From positions 124,001 through 188,000 of the forward strand of contig JAFISE010000020.1 in NCBI GenBank assembly GCA_022560025.1: a DNA stretch of 64,000 nt. Reading direction: 5' to 3'. Under the pieces are notes generated by a model. It had not been told where the DNA came from and ran no database searches. It saw nothing but the letters and a program-made list of their open reading frames with translations. Below are positions 34,488 through 45,347 of this stretch, piece after piece; position 1 is the stretch's first letter, and each line of letters opens with the position of its first letter. The DNA comes from Stagonosporopsis chrysanthemi. Taxonomy: Eukaryota; Ascomycota; Dothideomycetes; Pleosporales; Didymellaceae. The translations under genes were made by a program, and so were the position numbers.

Positions 34488-36600
34488 ATGGCCTCAGATA
34501 CCAACGGCTCGAACGTGTCGCTCCCAATACCATCGCCGCTCCACGCTCGTTCCACTGAAATGGACTTGCCAGGCACGCCCACCCGAGAGGCCTTCATCAG
34601 CCCGCGGATGACACCCCATGGCAGCCCGAGCAAAAGTCACCAGCCGCCCGGCGCATTCGACCTTCCTCACGTCTTCGAGAATGCTATGAAGCTCTTCCCC
34701 ACCGTGGGCTCGCCTACCAAGCAGAAGCCAGAGACACCGGGTTCTCCCAGCAGGCTGAAGATCGGAACCAACATAGATCACTCGGCGGGAGATACCACAA
34801 CACTCTCAGCAGGGAGCCCGACGCGCAGGTCAAACCAGGAAAACACACCACCCGGCGTTCGCCCTGGCACACACAAGGAAGCTGGCTTCCTCACACAAGC
34901 AGCGCAATCGCGTCAAGAACCTTACCGGTCGCGAGAGGCAGAGGGCTCACAACGCTACTATCCCGCACCGCCCCGTCTCTCGGCTGAAGAGCTGGAGAAG
35001 GCTAGGAAGCCTGCCGTGAAGCGTCTTGCGAATGTGACCCAGCTGTGTAGGTATCAGGCACCACATTCAAACGCAGTACTAATACAATGTCAGACTTCCT
35101 CGACTACTACTTCGACCTGCTCACTTACGTGCACACCCGTCAGAATCGTCTCAACCAATTCAAAACAGAAAACCCTGCCCCACCCGAGACGCCCGAGACC
35201 GAATACAACGAAGCGCTCACGCGATACCTGGGCCGAGAGCGTGCCAATCTTCGCAAGCGACGCACTCGGTTGAGGCAAGGTGACTTCCAGATCCTTACAC
35301 AAGTCGGCCAGGGAGGTTATGGGCAGGTGTTCTTGGCCCAGAAGAAGGACACCAAGGAGGTGTGCGCGCTAAAGGTCATGAGCAAGACACTGCTGTTCAA
35401 ACTCGACGAGGTGCGCCACGTTCTGACTGAGCGCGACATTCTGACTACAGCGAAGAGCGAGTGGCTCGTTCGACTGCTGTATGCCTTTCAAGACGATAAG
35501 AGCATCTACCTTGCTATGGTAAGTACGGTCTAGTCGAGTTGAATCAAGGCACCGACTAACGTGGTGTAGGAGTATGTGCCCGGAGGCGACTTCCGAACTT
35601 TGCTGAATAACACTGGGGTATTGCACAACCGACATGCGCGATTCTACATAGCAGAAATGTTCTCCTGTGTCGACTCCCTGCACCAGCTTGGATACATCCA
35701 CCGCGACTTGAAGCCTGAGAACTTCCTCATCGATAGCACCGGCCACGTCAAGCTTACCGACTTTGGTCTGGCGGCCGGCATGCTTGCTCCCATCAAGATC
35801 GAATCCATGCGCATCAAGCTGCAGTCAGTGAGCGATGTAGTTGCGCCGTTCGGTCGCCCTGTAGAAGAACGAAGTGCCGCCCAGCGCCGAGACAACTACC
35901 GATCTCTTCGCGAGCGAGATGTCAACTATGCAAAGAGTATCGTTGGCAGCCCTGACTACATGGCACCTGAAGTCCTCAAGGGAGAGGAGTACGACTTCAC
36001 AGTCGACTACTGGAGCTTGGGATGTATGCTCTTTGAAGCCTTGGCTGGATACCCGCCATTCGCAGGTGCCACTGTCGATGAAACATGGCAGAACTTGAAG
36101 CAGTGGAAGAAGGTGTTGCGCAAGCCAGTCTACGAGGACCCGTCATACTTCCTGTCCAAGCGTACCTGGGACCTCATCATCCGCCTCGTCGCTTCCAAGT
36201 CAACCCGATTCCGCGGTATCTCGGAGATTCACGGGCACCAGTACTTTGCAGAAGTAGACTGGGCGAGGTTGCGAGATCAAAAGGCGCCGTTTGTTCCTGA
36301 GCTTGACAGCGACACCGATGCTGGCTACTTTGACGACTTCGGAAACGAGTCAGACATGGCCAAGTACAAGGAAGTGCACGATAAGCAAGCCGCATTAGAG
36401 GCTATGGCGGAGCGTGACGAGAAGATGAACAAGGGCCTCTTCGTCGGATGTAAGTACAGGCTATGCCTCCGACACTGCGCATTGCTAACAAGACTATAGT
36501 CACTTTTCGCCACAAGAAGACAGCAGATGAGAGCGGCAACCCCACTAGCCCGAGGAAGCCCCTCACTGCGGTCGAGGAGAACTTCGGCACTATCTTCTAA
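34488..36600 (+). CDS. sid2: NDR/LATS-family kinase Sid2/Dbf2 (septation initiation / mitotic exit network)
   Basis: Four exons (34488-35046, 35094-35518, 35570-36449, 36500-36600) give 654 residues, with phases consistent across 47-51 nt introns. The N-terminal 180 residues are Ser/Pro-rich and disordered. They are followed by the Mob1-binding region (RLANVTQLYFLDYYFDLLTYVHTRQNR), which is complete only after removing intron 1. The catalytic domain has GQGGYGQVF, CALKVMSK, HRDLKPENF and DFGLA, then the long NDR-type insert before the activation loop SIVGSPDYMAPE. The C-terminal extension includes DTDAGYFDDF and a final exon FTFRHKKT, matching the hydrophobic-motif region regulated by an upstream kinase. 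In fungi this kinase with Mob1 triggers septation and mitotic exit at spindle poles and the division site. Confidence 0.93.
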
Positions 36601-37222
36601 AGCCATACTCAACTTCTTTTCGGACACCAATTAATCCGGTTTCGAGTCACCTTTCTGCACCCAGAACATTTTAAAGCATACGACATTTGGCAATGGACGC
36701 GCGATGAGCCTAGTAAGATGATGTGGGTCGACGTATGGGTATCACTGCGTTGGATTTGGCGTTGCTGTACGGGAGACGTTGCAAGGCAGGGTGAGTGGGC
36801 AGTGCTTTTAAGAGAGTGCTACCATGTATTAGTAGAGCTTGAGGTGATACACAAACCAATGATACCCAACAGTCCTATAAATATCTTTGACTTGTACGAA
36901 GGATCTCTTTTGGCTATTTAGATTTCTATGCCACCCTAGCTAACTCTTCTGTGTGCACTACAACTACTGCACAACGCATTTGGAATCATTGATAGCCTGA
37001 AGTATAGAGAATATTAAGCGCCATACTTTGGACAGACGTGTTAAACAAACTTGTTGTGGGTGAGTGGGAACGAACGCTCGAAAGGAACGAGCATCTTCGA
37101 GTGACACTTTCCGCGCTTCCGCGTCATCACGTGATTCGGTAATTAGCGGGACACCGTGACGAGCAACGAACTTACGATACTCAACGACGCCCCGCTGCCT
37201 ACCACGCACATACGCTGCGAGG
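36601..37222. other. intergenic with a repeat remnant
   Basis: Between the kinase and SMC5, both on the plus strand. Contains a 41-bp sequence related to the TIR element at 48.7-49.8 kb (separate entry). No gene. Confidence 0.5.
36931..36971. repeat. diverged copy of part of the TIR element
   Basis: By eye, 35 of 41 positions match 49458-49498 without gaps, and four of the six differences are transitions. Weaker similarity continues to about 37020. No TIR is visible around it, so it is a fragment. Confidence 0.45.
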
Positions 37223-40200
37223 ATGCCCGGCCTCGTCCGGAACGGGCGAAAACGCCCATCACCAGAGGCACCCGAAGATTCATCCGATTCTGACCTCCCG
37301 ACCCCGGTATCTGTCAACGGCAAACGCGCTCGCTATGCTCGCGACGCGTCCGACAGCCCCACAATCACAGACGGCGCCCGCAATCACAAAGCCACTGGAT
37401 CATACAGCGATGATGTCTTCCAGCCAGGCTCTATTGTACGAGTCAAACTCAAGAACTTTGTCACGTATACCGCTGCTGAGTTTCATTTGGGACCCAGCTT
37501 GAACATGATCATTGGGCCGAACGGAACAGGAAAGAGCACACTTGTCTGTGCAATCTGTCTGGGACTCGGATGGAAACCAGAGCACCTGGGAAGAGCGAAG
37601 GAACTTAGTGCGTTCGTCAAGCATGGTGCGACGGAAGCTGAGATCGAGATCGAGCTGGCAAGAGGCGAGGACGAGCGGGCGAATCCCGTAATCAGGCGAG
37701 TCATACGCAAGGAGGACAGCAAGACTGTGTTCTTCATCAACGGAAAGCACGCGACCCAGAAGGCAGTCATGGATATCTGTAGACGCTTCTCGATTCAGAT
37801 CGACAACTTGTGCCAGTTCTTGCCCCAGGACCGAGTCGTGGAGTTTGCAAAGATGAAGGACACAGAGCGACTGCGAGCGACACTTGGCGCTGCAGCCCCT
37901 CCGCAGATGAGTGAATGGCACGATCAACTCAAGGAATTGCGTACGGAAGAGAAGATGCTCGAGGACAAGCGACATAGCGATGGGGAACACCTCAAGAAGC
38001 TTGAGGCTCTACAAAATACCACGCGCGGCGATGTCGAAAGATGGAACCAGCGTCAAGAGCTCGCATTCAAAGCATCAGCTCTCGAAAAGGTCCGGCCGAT
38101 CATCCAATTGAAACTACGAAAAATCGAATGGGAGCAATTAAGAAGCAATCACAAAGACGCGGAGCAAGAGTTGATTCAGCTCAACAAGGAGGTCGAGCCC
38201 ATTAGACAAGCAGGATTGTCCGCACAAGCTTATCATGATCAAGTCAACCAAGTTGTGCAGCGACGCAAGCAGATGATGAATATGGTCAAGCAACAGGCTG
38301 ACAGGAAAGCTCAGGCGATCGCCTCGGAGACTAAGACTGTCCAGGACCACCAGGCTCAGATCGCCAGCGAGCTACGAGACAAGCAGAGTCGTCAGCAGGA
38401 TGTCGCTCGCCTCACCAAAAAGACTACGGACCTTGAGCGGAAGCGCCAGGAACAACCCGTTGACTATGACCAAGAGGCATACCGCCAACGCAAGGACGAG
38501 CTGCGTCAAGCAATATCGTCGGCCGAACGCCACATCAACGAGCACAAAGCGACCATGTCACGCGTACAAGCTCAGACACACGATTTCAGAAATCAGAGGT
38601 CCGCGGTTAAGGACCAACGCGCGCGGCTCGACACACAAAGCGGTAAACAAACCAGCATACTTCAGAAACTCTCCCCGGATACAGCCAAGGCATGGGATTG
38701 GTTCAAGGAGAACAAAGCGCGACTACCTCTTCAAGGCGATGTCTACGGGCCGCCGATATTGGAATGCTCGCTCACGCATCCCACATATGCGGATGCCATA
38801 GAGAGTCAAATGAAGTTCGGTGACGCGGTTGCTATAACATGCACAAACAAAGACGATCAGGCGCTTCTCTTCGACGAGATGACAGGCAGGGACAAGCTCA
38901 ACTTACACGGCATTTACCTCAGGACGTCGCCAAAACCATCGTCTGCCTTCCCTGCTCCCGTGCCTCATTCGAGCCTGGTGCAGTTTGGATTTGAGGGTTA
39001 TCTCCGCGATTACATCGTTGCACCTGACCCAGTCATTGCGATGCTTTGCGACAATGCGAAGTTGCACAGGGTTGCCTTCTCTGCCAAACCGATCACTGAT
39101 CAGCAGCATGCAGCTGCCTCAAGCAGTCCTATTCAAGCATGGGTCAGTGGAAGGGATGCTTACAGAATCACGACGCGAAGGGAGTATGGCGTATCGTCTA
39201 CATCCGTGAACAATCTGAGGGCCGCACGATACTTCGTTCTTGACCAGCCAGTCAACTCGGACGAGAAGACACAACTCGATCAGAAGCTACGCGAGATGGA
39301 CGAACAGGCCAAAGAGATGATTTCCGAGCACAACGAAGCCAAGGCAGAAGTCGCGAAACTCGCGCAAGAAGCCAAGGCTCTTAGAGACCAGAGAGTACGT
39401 ATCGCCAATGCGATTGACTGGCAATGCTGATTATTGTAGGACGAGGTCGTGAGAGAGGAAACTCAAATCAAGAGGGCCAGAGCAGAATGGGATGCTCTTC
39501 CTCGCATGATAGGTATGCAATTGCACAGGGTGTTGTTCCTCGACCACGACTGACAACATGCAGATCAGAACAGAACCGAGCTGCAACAGTACCTTGATCT
39601 GAACGCGCAAACGAGTGATCGCATCCGTGAAATCAAGGCTCAGTCACGACAGTGTTCGCTCAAGATAGCCAGCCTCACGCTCGAGTACGCTGTACGTACA
39701 CATTACTCAACTGCCATTTTGGTGCTGATCATAGCAGAAATCTGTCACTGAGTTCCGCCGTCTTCACGCGAACGTCGTCGAAGCTGAGATCCGCCTGATT
39801 GAAGCTGCATCGGAGGTCCGGGCGTTTGAGAAAGACAACAAGGAAGTTCTTGTGCGCCTCCAGACAAAACAAGATCGATATGACGAGCTGACAGCTGTCA
39901 AAAACACAATGAAGGAATCTCTGAAGAGAGACCACAACGCAGTACAAGCGATGGTAAACAATTGCACGCCAGAGGAGAATGAGGTTGTCGTGTCATACAG
40001 AGCCCTTCAGTCCGTGGCTGAGCTGGAGGATGAAATCCAAGCCGTCAACGCGAGGCTCGAGATGATGTCTGCAGGAGACGGCTCCGTTGTTAGAACCTAC
40101 GAGAACCGTGAAGCGCAGATTCGAAAGACTCAAGAGTCACTGGAGAAGCACACCGCAGCTCTGGAGGAAGCCCAGCAAAAGATTTCAGAGATCAAGGGTC

Positions 40201-40791
40201 CATTCGAGACTGGACTAGACGAACTTGTAGCGAAGATCAGTGCGGCCTTCGCACACAATTTTGCCCAGATCGGTTGTGCCGGCGAAGTCATGGTGTACAA
40301 GGACGACGAAGACTTCAATGCGTGGTCTATTCAAATCATGGTCCGCTTCCGGTAGGTTCAGTATTTGCTCCACTTCTGGTATCCACTAACATGCATATAG
40401 CGAGGGCGAAAATCTATCCGTGCTTGACGACCGCCGCCAGTCTGGTGGCGAGCGGGCGGTCTCTACCATTTTTTACCTAATGGCCCTTCAGGACCTGGCG
40501 CAGGCGCCGTTCCGCGTTGTCGACGAGATCAATCAGGGTATGGATCCACGTAACGAACGCAAGGTACACGAACGAATGGTCGACATCGCTTGCCAAGAGC
40601 ACACAAGTCAATATTTCCTCATCACACCAAAGCTTTTGACGGGGCTGAAGTTCCATCCCAAGATGAAGGTCCATGTCATCAACAGCGGTGAGCACGTTCC
40701 AAAGAGCACGTCGAACAAGAATGAGTGGAACCTCAAGGATTTGGCGAACGTTGCGCTTGCGGTTAGGGGCCGTGTGAGTGTTGCGGCTTAG
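37223..40791 (+). CDS. SMC5: SMC5, core subunit of the SMC5/6 genome-stability complex
   Basis: Five exons (37223-39394, 39440-39512, 39564-39691, 39738-40351, 40401-40791) give 1125 residues, the usual length for Smc5. The Walker A motif is GPNGTGKST (98-106) in the N-terminal ATPase head, with FLPQDRVVEFAKM nearby as in Smc5. Long coiled coils flank a hinge around residues 480-680 (DVYGPPILECSLTHPTYADAIE, and the region of RREYGVSSTSVNNLRAARYF). The C-terminal head has the ABC signature RQSGGERAVST and Walker B FRVVDEINQGMD. Introns are clustered in the second coiled coil, each 45-51 nt with good branch points. The third acceptor is tandem TAG-CAG. The complex acts in repair of collapsed forks and in recombination. 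Near-complete conservation makes this the most secure gene in the window. Confidence 0.96.
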
Positions 40792-41366
40792 GCAACAGGT
40801 TTAGAACTCATCGGGGTTTGATAAGGGCGTTAACGGGTGTGGGACCATTCTTGCTGTTTCTATGAGTACAGATACCAAGTGCAAGGAGTTTTGGAGTGCA
40901 ACGAGCACGGAGCGTCGTTGGTACGACTGCTCTTGCAACATCAAGCATTACTTTGCTCAACATAGCGGTGCTACTGTAGGTAGTGCACACGATAGTAGAG
41001 ATCAAGCTCAATTGGGGATGCTTCGTTCGGGCTTGGGTGGTGCACGCGAGAATATTTGAGTCTTGGTTATCTCCACGTCCTACAGATTTAGCGTTTCGTA
41101 CCACACGCTCACTGACGATAGTTGCACAACAGAAAACAGCTCAGAAGAGGTCGTGAAGGCAAACAGGGCTCTCAATGGACGGCAAGAGCTTGTAAGAGCA
41201 TTTTGTCGTGATGGTCGGGGTCCGTTCCTTCCCACAACGCATAACAGGGAAGGCTTCGATTGCACCTTCTGTATATATGGAGTCGCCCCATCTATCTCAC
41301 TCTGCAATCCTTCTTCTTTATCCACACATCCACCGATTCCAGTCATTGTTCGAAAGAAGGCACGCA
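40792..41366. other. intergenic
   Basis: 3' flank of SMC5 and promoter of the following secreted protein. No gene seen. Confidence 0.5.
41272..41278 (+). promoter_or_regulatory. TATA box upstream of small secreted protein
   Basis: TATATAT, 89 bases before the ATG at 41367, is the clearest TATA box in the window and suits a strongly regulated gene. Confidence 0.45.
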
Positions 41367-42037
41367 ATGCTTTACTCACGCTTCGCAGCGTTCGCCATCG
41401 TCATCCTCACCCCAACCGACGCCCGCCCCTTTTCTGCGTCCTCGTCTCTCAACCTTCACGCGAACACCGAGACCTGGAGCATCCCCACCATGGAGCTGCA
41501 CATGATGACACGTCTCTCTGGGTTGCCCGGCGGCGGCGATTGGCCAGAGAGCACCAAATATGCCTCCACCATCGACTTCGAGATGAACATGCCTAACAAC
41601 CGCATCGTCCACTGCCACACCTCCTTTCCCAATGGCACGCTTCCGGACGATCTTGCACTTTGCAGCGGAGAAGGCGATATGGTCCAGTTCAGGATGAGCG
41701 AGTATACAGCGTTAGGGCCAAGGAGGAAGGAGCTGAGTTTTGTACTGGAGGTCTTCAAGATTGAGAGGAGAGGGTGAGTCGCAATTGCGTATTGTTGATG
41801 GGTGAGAAATTGATGCAGATTTCTGGTAGTGACGAGCAAAACATCATCACAGGCGATGCTGCGATTACTGTCAATGATCCGAAGGAACCGACCAGCTACC
41901 TCACTTGCTTGCAGGGTGCCCCGTTTGATGGTCTGCGCTGCAAACTGCATGGCCCGATGAGTAATAGCAAGGAGCTGGAGGTTGTGGCGGGCTCATCAAG
42001 TGGGTTGGACAGGAGCGGGCTTTTGGCTGCACTCTAA
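41367..42037 (+). CDS. small secreted cysteine-containing protein
   Basis: Exons 41367-41773 and 41830-42037 give 204 residues. The intron has a GTGAGT donor and a GGTAG acceptor, and the earlier GCAG acceptor would break the frame. A signal peptide is visible (MLYSRFAAFAIVILTPTDA). The mature part has exactly four Cys (VHCHT, ALCSG, TCLQG, RCKLHG), consistent with two disulfides, and alternating strand-like segments (TIDFEMNMP, DMVQFRMSEY, LSFVLEVFKIER, GDAAITVND). This spacing loosely recalls Alt a 1-like beta-barrel proteins, but I cannot confirm that. No catalytic motif seen. Size, secretion signal, paired Cys and a TATA box make it a candidate effector or surface protein. Confidence 0.72.
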
Positions 42038-42712
42038 CCACTTGTGAGATGATGTACCGGGATACCAGGTACAGGATCGTCGGGGGCTGGATGAGTGGGG
42101 TCCGGCCGTTGTTTGTTGATCCTCGTCGCTGTCGAAACGGTGGTTGCTTTTGTCCCGACTGCATGTCGAGGTTGCACGACAGGCGTAGTGCGTGCATGGG
42201 AGGGTTTCAGATTGTCCAGAAGACATCTTTAACACTAGAAACAGACCAAGCGGTATGCATTTCTAGACATAATAACGAATTTGTTCCAAAAGCGTTGTGA
42301 GTCTGATGATGTGCCTTGCTCGTATCCGCAAACCATTATTTCAACCCCACTCAACTGAGGCCTGCACAGCGACGACAAGGCTTCTCGAGATCGAAAGTTT
42401 AGTACCGCTACACGACAGCGACCTGCACCACCTGCTGCGAACCGATTCGGGACTATTTGTTTTCCAGCCCCAAACGCCTCGAGGTATACATACAACTACC
42501 AAGCCGTTCAACTTCTTCATAGAATCTTCCTCTCATATTCGTCAGGCATTCCACTCCACCCTTCGACGACGGAGTGATAATACCCAAACATCTTTCACAC
42601 ACACTTATCTATCTCAAAGTACTACTCATGCGCCTGTCAATCACAAACGCAAACACTCTCTGGGCCACATACGGCATCAGACCGGCTGCACTCGCAGCCA
42701 AGCGAGCCATCG
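42038..42712. other. intergenic
   Basis: No supported gene. The reading frame at 42574-42801 (MRLSITNANTLWATYG...) precedes the next ORF but cannot be spliced to it in phase with the visible donor and acceptor. Confidence 0.4.
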
Positions 42713-43402
42713 ATGCAGGAGGGGAGTTTGAGATGGACACACTGGTACGCCTGGCACCTGATTCGCACGTGCGACTTACCTGCAGAGAATCCCATCGCTG
42801 ACATGAGGACGCAATCGCAGACGAAGATGGATACCGAGACTGAGGACGTGCGCAGATCGCCACAACCCAGTCTTCTCCTCGATACCCGGTCTGCACCTAC
42901 GCCTACGTCCACGTCTACGCCCCCGCTCGAGGCTGCTGCTCCCGCCAACGAGACCGTGCCGCAGTCTACAACGCACTTCCCCGTCTCGCCCGTCGAGCTG
43001 CACACACTGACAACACAAGCCCCGTCCGCAGCCGCAGCCGCAGCCGGTACATCTGCTTCCGCCACCCCGCTCCCCCCAGCTCCCGCCGCTGCCCCGCTAA
43101 CTGCAGGTACCGCGGGATCCACCCTTCCTGCCGCAGCGATAGCAGGGCTGTGCATTGGCCTCACAGTCGCGGTGTTGGTGCTGGTGGGTGTGCTGGTGGG
43201 TATTTGTGCTGTGAGGAGGCGGAGGACAAGGTGTATGGCCGGGATGAGGAGAGAGGGCAGCGAGGAGGGAGAAGATAGGGACGCGGATGCAGTACGCAAG
43301 GGGGTGGCGGAAGAGAAGGATGTGGTTGTGGTTGGGGAGGAGGAGGTTGGGGAGGGGCTGGTGGGGAGGAAGGGGATGAGTCTGCCGAGGCGGATGTGGT
43401 AG
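42713..43402 (+). CDS. putative single-pass membrane protein, low complexity ectodomain
   Basis: An unspliced 229-residue frame. After about 45 residues of no clear type it is Thr/Ser/Pro/Ala-rich to residue 140, followed by one strong membrane span (AAIAGLCIGLTVAVLVLVGV) and a basic stop-transfer RRRRTR, then a charged tail with Glu/Val/Gly runs. This architecture is that of Mid2/WSC-like fungal surface sensors, but no WSC or other domain is seen and there is no N-terminal signal peptide at this start. Either the start is wrong (an upstream exon could supply the signal) or the next ATG at 42802 is used. Function unknown. Confidence 0.45.
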   Translation: MQEGSLRWTHWYAWHLIRTCDLPAENPIADMRTQSQTKMDTETEDVRRSPQPSLLLDTRSAPTPTSTSTPPLEAAAPANETVPQSTTHFPVSPVELHTLTTQAPSAAAAAAGTSASATPLPPAPAAAPLTAGTAGSTLPAAAIAGLCIGLTVAVLVLVGVLVGICAVRRRRTRCMAGMRREGSEEGEDRDADAVRKGVAEEKDVVVVGEEEVGEGLVGRKGMSLPRRMW

Positions 43403-43823
43403 GGTGGTGATGGTGATGGCGGTGGTGGTCGGCCTGAGGCGGAGACATGTGGTGCGTGGCTTTGTCGCGTCTGTGGAAGGATGTGGGAACATTTACAAGG
43501 TGATGAGAGATGTAGGGTTCTTTTTTTTTGGGTTCTGCTTCTGTAATTGATTAATGTAGGGTGGTTGTAGCCGTCATCGGAGGATTTTAGGTAACTTTAC
43601 CAATGCATGTGAGTCCTGTACTCGATTACAGCGAATAGAAGAGCCGCATCGCGGCTGGTCTAGCCTCTTGACGTTAGTCTTATCTCACCGTTGTGCTTGC
43701 CGATTGCCTGCCGTGGATGCGCTCCACTTTTGCTGTTTACTGATAGCCTTGTGAGGATCGTTTAAAAAGTCCCCTCTGGATGAGCAAGAAAATCGGCGGA
43801 ATCATCTCAGAGTCATCTCCAAC
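43403..43823. other. intergenic
   Basis: No gene. Contains a T9 tract near 43522 and the promoter of the following gene. Confidence 0.5.
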
Positions 43824-44719
43824 ATGTTAGTTCCTTTGCTCACACTGACCGCCGCGGTTGCGCTAGCAGCGAGAGTGGGGGCGGTTCCAGTTAGTGAATC
43901 CTAACCTGCGACTCCACACCACACTGACATGATTACTCAAAGTTCTCCAGCAAGCTGCATAAGCATACTGCTCTCCTGTTGATCGATATCCAGAACGACT
44001 TCATCAACGGGTCGCTCGGCAGCCCACGCGCATCTGCTATCCTGCCCAAAGTCTACAGCTTGCTCGACGGCCACCAATGGCCGTTCATCGCCGCATCGCA
44101 GGACTGGCACCCCGAAGGACATGTATCTTTCGCCTCTGCGCACCCTGGCGCTGAAGCCGGCGACACCGTCAATATCACTTTCGTTGATAGCCCGCTGAAG
44201 CAAGAAACGCAGGGCGTTTATGCAGATCATTGCATCCCTGGAACATGGGGCGCGGAGATTGAGGACGGAGTCAAGACGCGCTTGCAGTATCTAGAGGGAT
44301 TCCGCACCACCGTCAATTACATCAAGAAAGCGCAGAATCATTCTGTTGACTCTTATTCGGCGTTTGCGGATAATCAGTATCATCAGTTTACGACGCTGAA
44401 CTCTGAATTGACGCTACACGGCATTGAGACCTTGATTGTTACAGGCCTCATCACGAATGCGTGTGTCCGCGGAACGTCTATTGACGGCATAAAGCTGGGT
44501 TATGAGGTCGTCTTGATTGAGGATGCCACGGAGACTGTCTCGGCGGAAGTCAAAGCAGCGGCGATTGCGGAGCTAGAGGGTTGGGGTAAGTGCTTGTCTG
44601 ACTTAAGTTCGACTGAACTTGTGACTGACCTCGGACCAGGCGTTCAAGTGATGAACCTCACAGACTGGGAGGCTGCCAATCCGACAAGGCTGAGGAAGCA
44701 ATATGTTCGAGAGCTTTGA
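43824..44719 (+). CDS. secreted nicotinamidase/isochorismatase-family hydrolase
   Basis: Proposed exons 43824-43889, 43943-44585 and 44640-44719 give 262 residues. Exon 1 encodes a signal peptide (MLVPLLTLTAAVALAARVGAVP). The first intron (GTTAGT donor, CTGAC branch) ends at an unusual AAAG acceptor, the only one in phase. The second (GTAAGT...ACCAG, 54 nt) is in-frame and stop-free, but its removal restores ELEGWGVQVMNLTDW, as in relatives. Key residues match nicotinamidases: Asp in LLIDIQNDF, metal ligands in DWHPEGHVSF, the Lys-containing IKKAQNHSVDSYSAF, and the Cys nucleophile in LITNACVRGTSIDG, with CIPGTWGAE typical of Pnc1. The reaction would be nicotinamide to nicotinate. Cytosolic Pnc1 lacks a signal peptide, so secretion is the odd feature. 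Confidence 0.82.
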
Positions 44720-45347
44720 TGCAGAGACGCAGTGCTTGCGTGTTTTACTTCCGAATTGAGCACATTCTTACCCACGTACTATCGTGGCTACCCGTACTTT
44801 CAATGCACGTATATTGTGGCTGCCGTGGCTATCGAACAGACCTTCCTGAACAGACCCTCGCTTCGACTGCGTCAGATAGCGAATTACAGCACGCCATGCT
44901 TCAACGGCATCACGAGCCACGGACATGAAGTCTGGCTGAGCCTCGAATCGGTCCTGTCGCATGGCCAAGCTCCGCCATTCCCACCTCCTTCCTCTTCGAG
45001 CCAGCCAAGAACAGTCCGAGCCAATCGCACTCCGCCCGCGCAAAAACACGCTAATCTGCCAAGCAGGACCAAGCACCGTGGGCTAAATGAAACAGCCATC
45101 CAGAGCGCCACATTTTCTTCCGACTCCTCCAGTCGTACCCTGCGGGGCTCCCAGCAGATCATCATACAACTGGGGAAAGCGCACACCTGCCTAATTGGTG
45201 CGCACTGTGATGGCCGCTCACGAACATCGGGCACGAAGACGTGATGGGCAGGTGAAGACCAGCGGGGGTAATCACGATCAGCATATAAGTTAAGGCTGTT
45301 GCAGTGTTTATCGTGCAACAGCGCAAACATCATCTACATCGCCCACG
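44720..45347. other. intergenic
   Basis: Promoter region of the carboxypeptidase. ORFs at 44732-45244 have no recognisable features. Confidence 0.5.
45284..45289 (+). promoter_or_regulatory. TATA-like box upstream of carboxypeptidase
   Basis: TATAAG, 64 bases before the start codon at 45348. Confidence 0.4.

Noticed and set aside
42574..42801. A frame MRLSITNANTLWATYG... as first exon of the single-pass membrane protein
   Set aside because: The GTACGC donor and CTGCAG acceptor would join it out of phase and reach a stop.
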